From an uncultured Rhodospirillales bacterium (GTDB lineage Bacteria; Pseudomonadota; Alphaproteobacteria; Rhodospirillales; Defluviicoccaceae), in the NCBI GenBank assembly GCA_937127205.1, contig CAKZLS010000584.1, positions 1 through 7,981 of the forward strand: a stretch of DNA of 7,981 bases. Direction: 5' to 3'. The notes below the pieces were generated by a model, which saw only the letters and a list, made by a program, of their open reading frames with translations, made no database searches and was not told the origin of the DNA. Below are positions 6,257-7,981 of the stretch, piece by piece. Numbering within the stretch: the first letter of the stretch is position 1; each line of letters begins with the position of its first letter. The translations under genes were made by a program, and so were the position numbers.

Positions 6257-7132
6257 TATGTTGGCGGCGATTTCGGGAGCTGCCGTGCTGGGACTGGTTT
6301 GGCTGGCGATGTGGGGGGTGACGATGACCCTGGGGTGGGTCCAGAAGGGGTGGTCGTCGCAGAGCGGTTCGATCTCGAACACATCGAGGGTTGCGGCATC
6401 GAGGTGGCCGGTGTCGAGGGCGTTCAAGAGGTCCTTCTCGACGACCTGAGGGCCGCGGCCGGCGTTGATGAGGCAGGCGCCCCGGGGCAAGGCCGCAAGG
6501 GCGCGGCGGTCGAGGATGCCGCGTGTCTCTTCGGTCAGCGGCAGCAAGCAGACGGCAATGTCCAGTTCGCTCAAGAACGCGTGAAAGGCGTCGGCGCCGG
6601 TGAAGCAGCGGACGCCGTCGAGATGCTTCGGGCTTCGGCTCCAGCCGGAGACATCGAAACCCAAGGCGGCCAGGGTTTCGGCGGCGTCTCTGCCCAGCGC
6701 TCCCAATCCGAGGATGCCGACCCGACGCCTTTCCGGCGGCGGGGGAACCGGCAGGCGACCCCATTCGCGGCGGCGCTCCATGGCCGCGTAGGCGTGGAAT
6801 CCTCGGTGAAAGTGGAGCACCCAGTGGACCACGTATTCTGTCATGCGGAGCGTCAGGCCCGGATCAACGAGCCGTACGATGGGCACGCCGGCGGGAAGGT
6901 CTGGATCGCGGAACAGGTGCTCGACGCCGGCGCCCAGCGAAAAGATCGCTCTTAGATTGGGGAAGCGCGCGAGTACGCCGCGCTTCGGTCCCCAGGCGAG
7001 GGCGAACTCCATGTCGGCCGGATCGCCGGTCTCGTCCGGCCAGACGCGGAACTCTTCGTCCGGCAGTTCGGCGGCGAGCGCCGCGCGCCACGCGTCCGGA
7101 TCGTCATCCTTGCTGGTGAATAGAATGGCCAT
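6197..7132 (-). CDS. ghrA: GhrA-like D-2-hydroxyacid dehydrogenase (glyoxylate/hydroxypyruvate reductase type)
   Basis: Cytoplasmic NAD(P)H-dependent reductase of the D-2-hydroxyacid dehydrogenase family, 311 residues, close to E. coli GhrA (312), which reduces glyoxylate and hydroxypyruvate. The Rossmann motif is G142-L-G144-A-L-G147. The catalytic set is complete: R226 in NAGRG, E255 in FEIEP and H274 in VTPHIAS. The upstream substrate-loop segment SLGAGVEH (65-72) is typical of the GhrA branch. The ATG at 7132 starts 17 nt after the stop of the peptide-transporter ATPase gene, so the two are probably co-transcribed, although the ribosome binding site is poor (a G/C-rich run only). The last 60 bases recur, diverged, downstream of mscS. 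Exact substrate is uncertain: the family also contains reductases for other 2-oxoacids. Confidence 0.9.
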   Translation of the reverse strand: MAILFTSKDDDPDAWRAALAAELPDEEFRVWPDETGDPADMEFALAWGPKRGVLARFPNLRAIFSLGAGVEHLFRDPDLPAGVPIVRLVDPGLTLRMTEYVVHWVLHFHRGFHAYAAMERRREWGRLPVPPPPERRRVGILGLGALGRDAAETLAALGFDVSGWSRSPKHLDGVRCFTGADAFHAFLSELDIAVCLLPLTEETRGILDRRALAALPRGACLINAGRGPQVVEKDLLNALDTGHLDAATLDVFEIEPLCDDHPFWTHPRVIVTPHIASQTSPSTAAPEIAANIQRVRAGEAPFPIAERLRGY

Positions 7133-7149
7133 CGGCCGCCCCCGGGGGG

Positions 7150-7981
7150 TCAGGTGTTAACCACGCCGGCGTCGTCGGCCTTGAGCTCGAAGGCGGCGGC
7201 CATCAGGGCGCGGGTGTAGGGGTCGCTGGGATTGGAGAAAATCTGCTCGGCCGGTCCCTGCTCCACCACCCGGCCGTGGCGCATGACCAGCACATCGTGG
7301 GCCAGGGCGCGGACCACCTTCAGATCGTGGCTGATGAACAAATAGGCGATGTTGTGGGTCTTCTGCAGCGAGCGCAGCAGCTCGACGATCTGCGCCTGCA
7401 CCGACATGTCGAGCGCGCTGGTGGGTTCGTCGAGAACGATGAAATCGGGGGTCAACACCAGCGCCCGGGCGATGGCGATCCGCTGCCTCTGGCCGCCGGA
7501 GAACTCATGCGGGTAGCGGTCCTGGACGGCGGGGTCGAGACCCACCTCCTCCAGCGCCTGGCTGATGAGCAATCGGCGTTCGGTGGCCGAGCCGCCGAGA
7601 TTATGGATCTTCAGGCCTTCGCCGATGATCTGGCCCACCGACATGCGGGGGCTCAGGCTGCCGTAGGGGTCCTGGAACACGATCTGCATGTTCTGGCGAA
7701 GCGGCCTTAGGTCTTTGTTCGACAGCCCCTGGAGATCGCGGCCATCGAAGGTGATCTCGCCTTGGCTGCGCTGAAGGCGGATCAATGCCCGTCCGAGCGT
7801 CGTCTTGCCCGAACCGCTCTCGCCGACGACACCGAGGGTATGGCCCTGGCGGACGGTCAAGGTGATGCCGTCCACGGCTTTGACGTTGTCGACGGTGCGC
7901 CTGAGCACGCCCTTCTTGATTGGGAACCACACCTTGGTGTCGCGGGCTTCGACGATGGGCGCGGCGCCGGCCGGGGCCGGA
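7150..7981 (-). CDS. yejF: YejF-type peptide ABC transporter ATP-binding protein, C-terminal part (N-terminus beyond window edge)
   Basis: ATP-hydrolysing subunit of an oligopeptide-type ABC importer, acting on the cytoplasmic face of the membrane. The frame is open to the right edge; 276 codons are visible. Counting from the valine codon at 7932: Walker A GESGSGKT (37-44), Q-loop Q87, signature SGGQR (145-149), Walker B FIVLDE (164-169), and the switch histidine H202 in FISHD. All are intact. The residues before codon 7932 (PAPAGAAP, then IVEARD) look like a flexible Pro/Ala linker leading into a second ATPase domain. The segment KVWFPIKKGVLRRTV is typical of the C-terminal half of the fused double ATPase YejF. 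A separate DppF/OppF-like protein is the alternative; the missing upstream sequence would decide. The C-terminal DPYTRALMAA helix is standard for the peptide-importer subfamily. The GhrA-like gene follows after 17 nt. Confidence 0.9.
   Translation of the reverse strand, partial: PAPAGAAPIVEARDTKVWFPIKKGVLRRTVDNVKAVDGITLTVRQGHTLGVVGESGSGKTTLGRALIRLQRSQGEITFDGRDLQGLSNKDLRPLRQNMQIVFQDPYGSLSPRMSVGQIIGEGLKIHNLGGSATERRLLISQALEEVGLDPAVQDRYPHEFSGGQRQRIAIARALVLTPDFIVLDEPTSALDMSVQAQIVELLRSLQKTHNIAYLFISHDLKVVRALAHDVLVMRHGRVVEQGPAEQIFSNPSDPYTRALMAAAFELKADDAGVVNT

Overview
The window looks like chromosomal DNA from a GC-rich alphaproteobacterium. I infer this from gene content and from the style of the YejF-type ATPase and TAXI binding protein, not from a marker gene. 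Every gene I can support is on the minus strand, so transcription runs from high to low coordinates. The long plus-strand reading frames are antisense shadows of GC-rich genes.

Layout in transcription order: (1) 7981-7150, the C-terminal half of a YejF-type peptide ABC transporter ATPase, cut by the window edge. (2) 7132-6197, a GhrA-like D-2-hydroxyacid dehydrogenase 17 nt downstream, probably the same transcript. (3) A 218-nt gap with a plausible promoter at 6011-6040. (4) 5978-4980, a secreted TAXI-type solute-binding protein whose TAA stop overlaps the ATG of (5) 4980-2914, a large MscS-type channel with a signal peptide and a periplasmic domain of about 200 residues. (6) 2933-2874, the 3' end of a second GhrA-like gene, preserved as a remnant that runs out of frame under the mscS 3' end. 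(7) 2841-2116, a short-chain dehydrogenase fold protein of the halohydrin dehalogenase type in which the catalytic tyrosine is alanine. (8) A 202-nt gap with three overlapping inverted repeats. (9) 1913-1452 and 1449-1, the [2Fe-2S] subunit and the Tat-exported molybdopterin subunit of an IorAB-type molybdenum hydroxylase; the second runs off the left edge.

The modules suggest peptide uptake plus 2-oxoacid reduction, an unexplained binding-protein/channel pair, and a periplasmic molybdenum hydroxylase. Three points deserve attention. The TAXI protein has no TRAP membrane subunit in the window but is translationally coupled to an MscS channel. The TAXI-mscS pair lies between two directly repeated GhrA-type 3' ends (45 of 60 bases identical, with a 15-base exact core). 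The halohydrin dehalogenase-like protein keeps every signature I can check except its catalytic tyrosine. No tRNA, rRNA, CRISPR array, transposase or integrase was seen.
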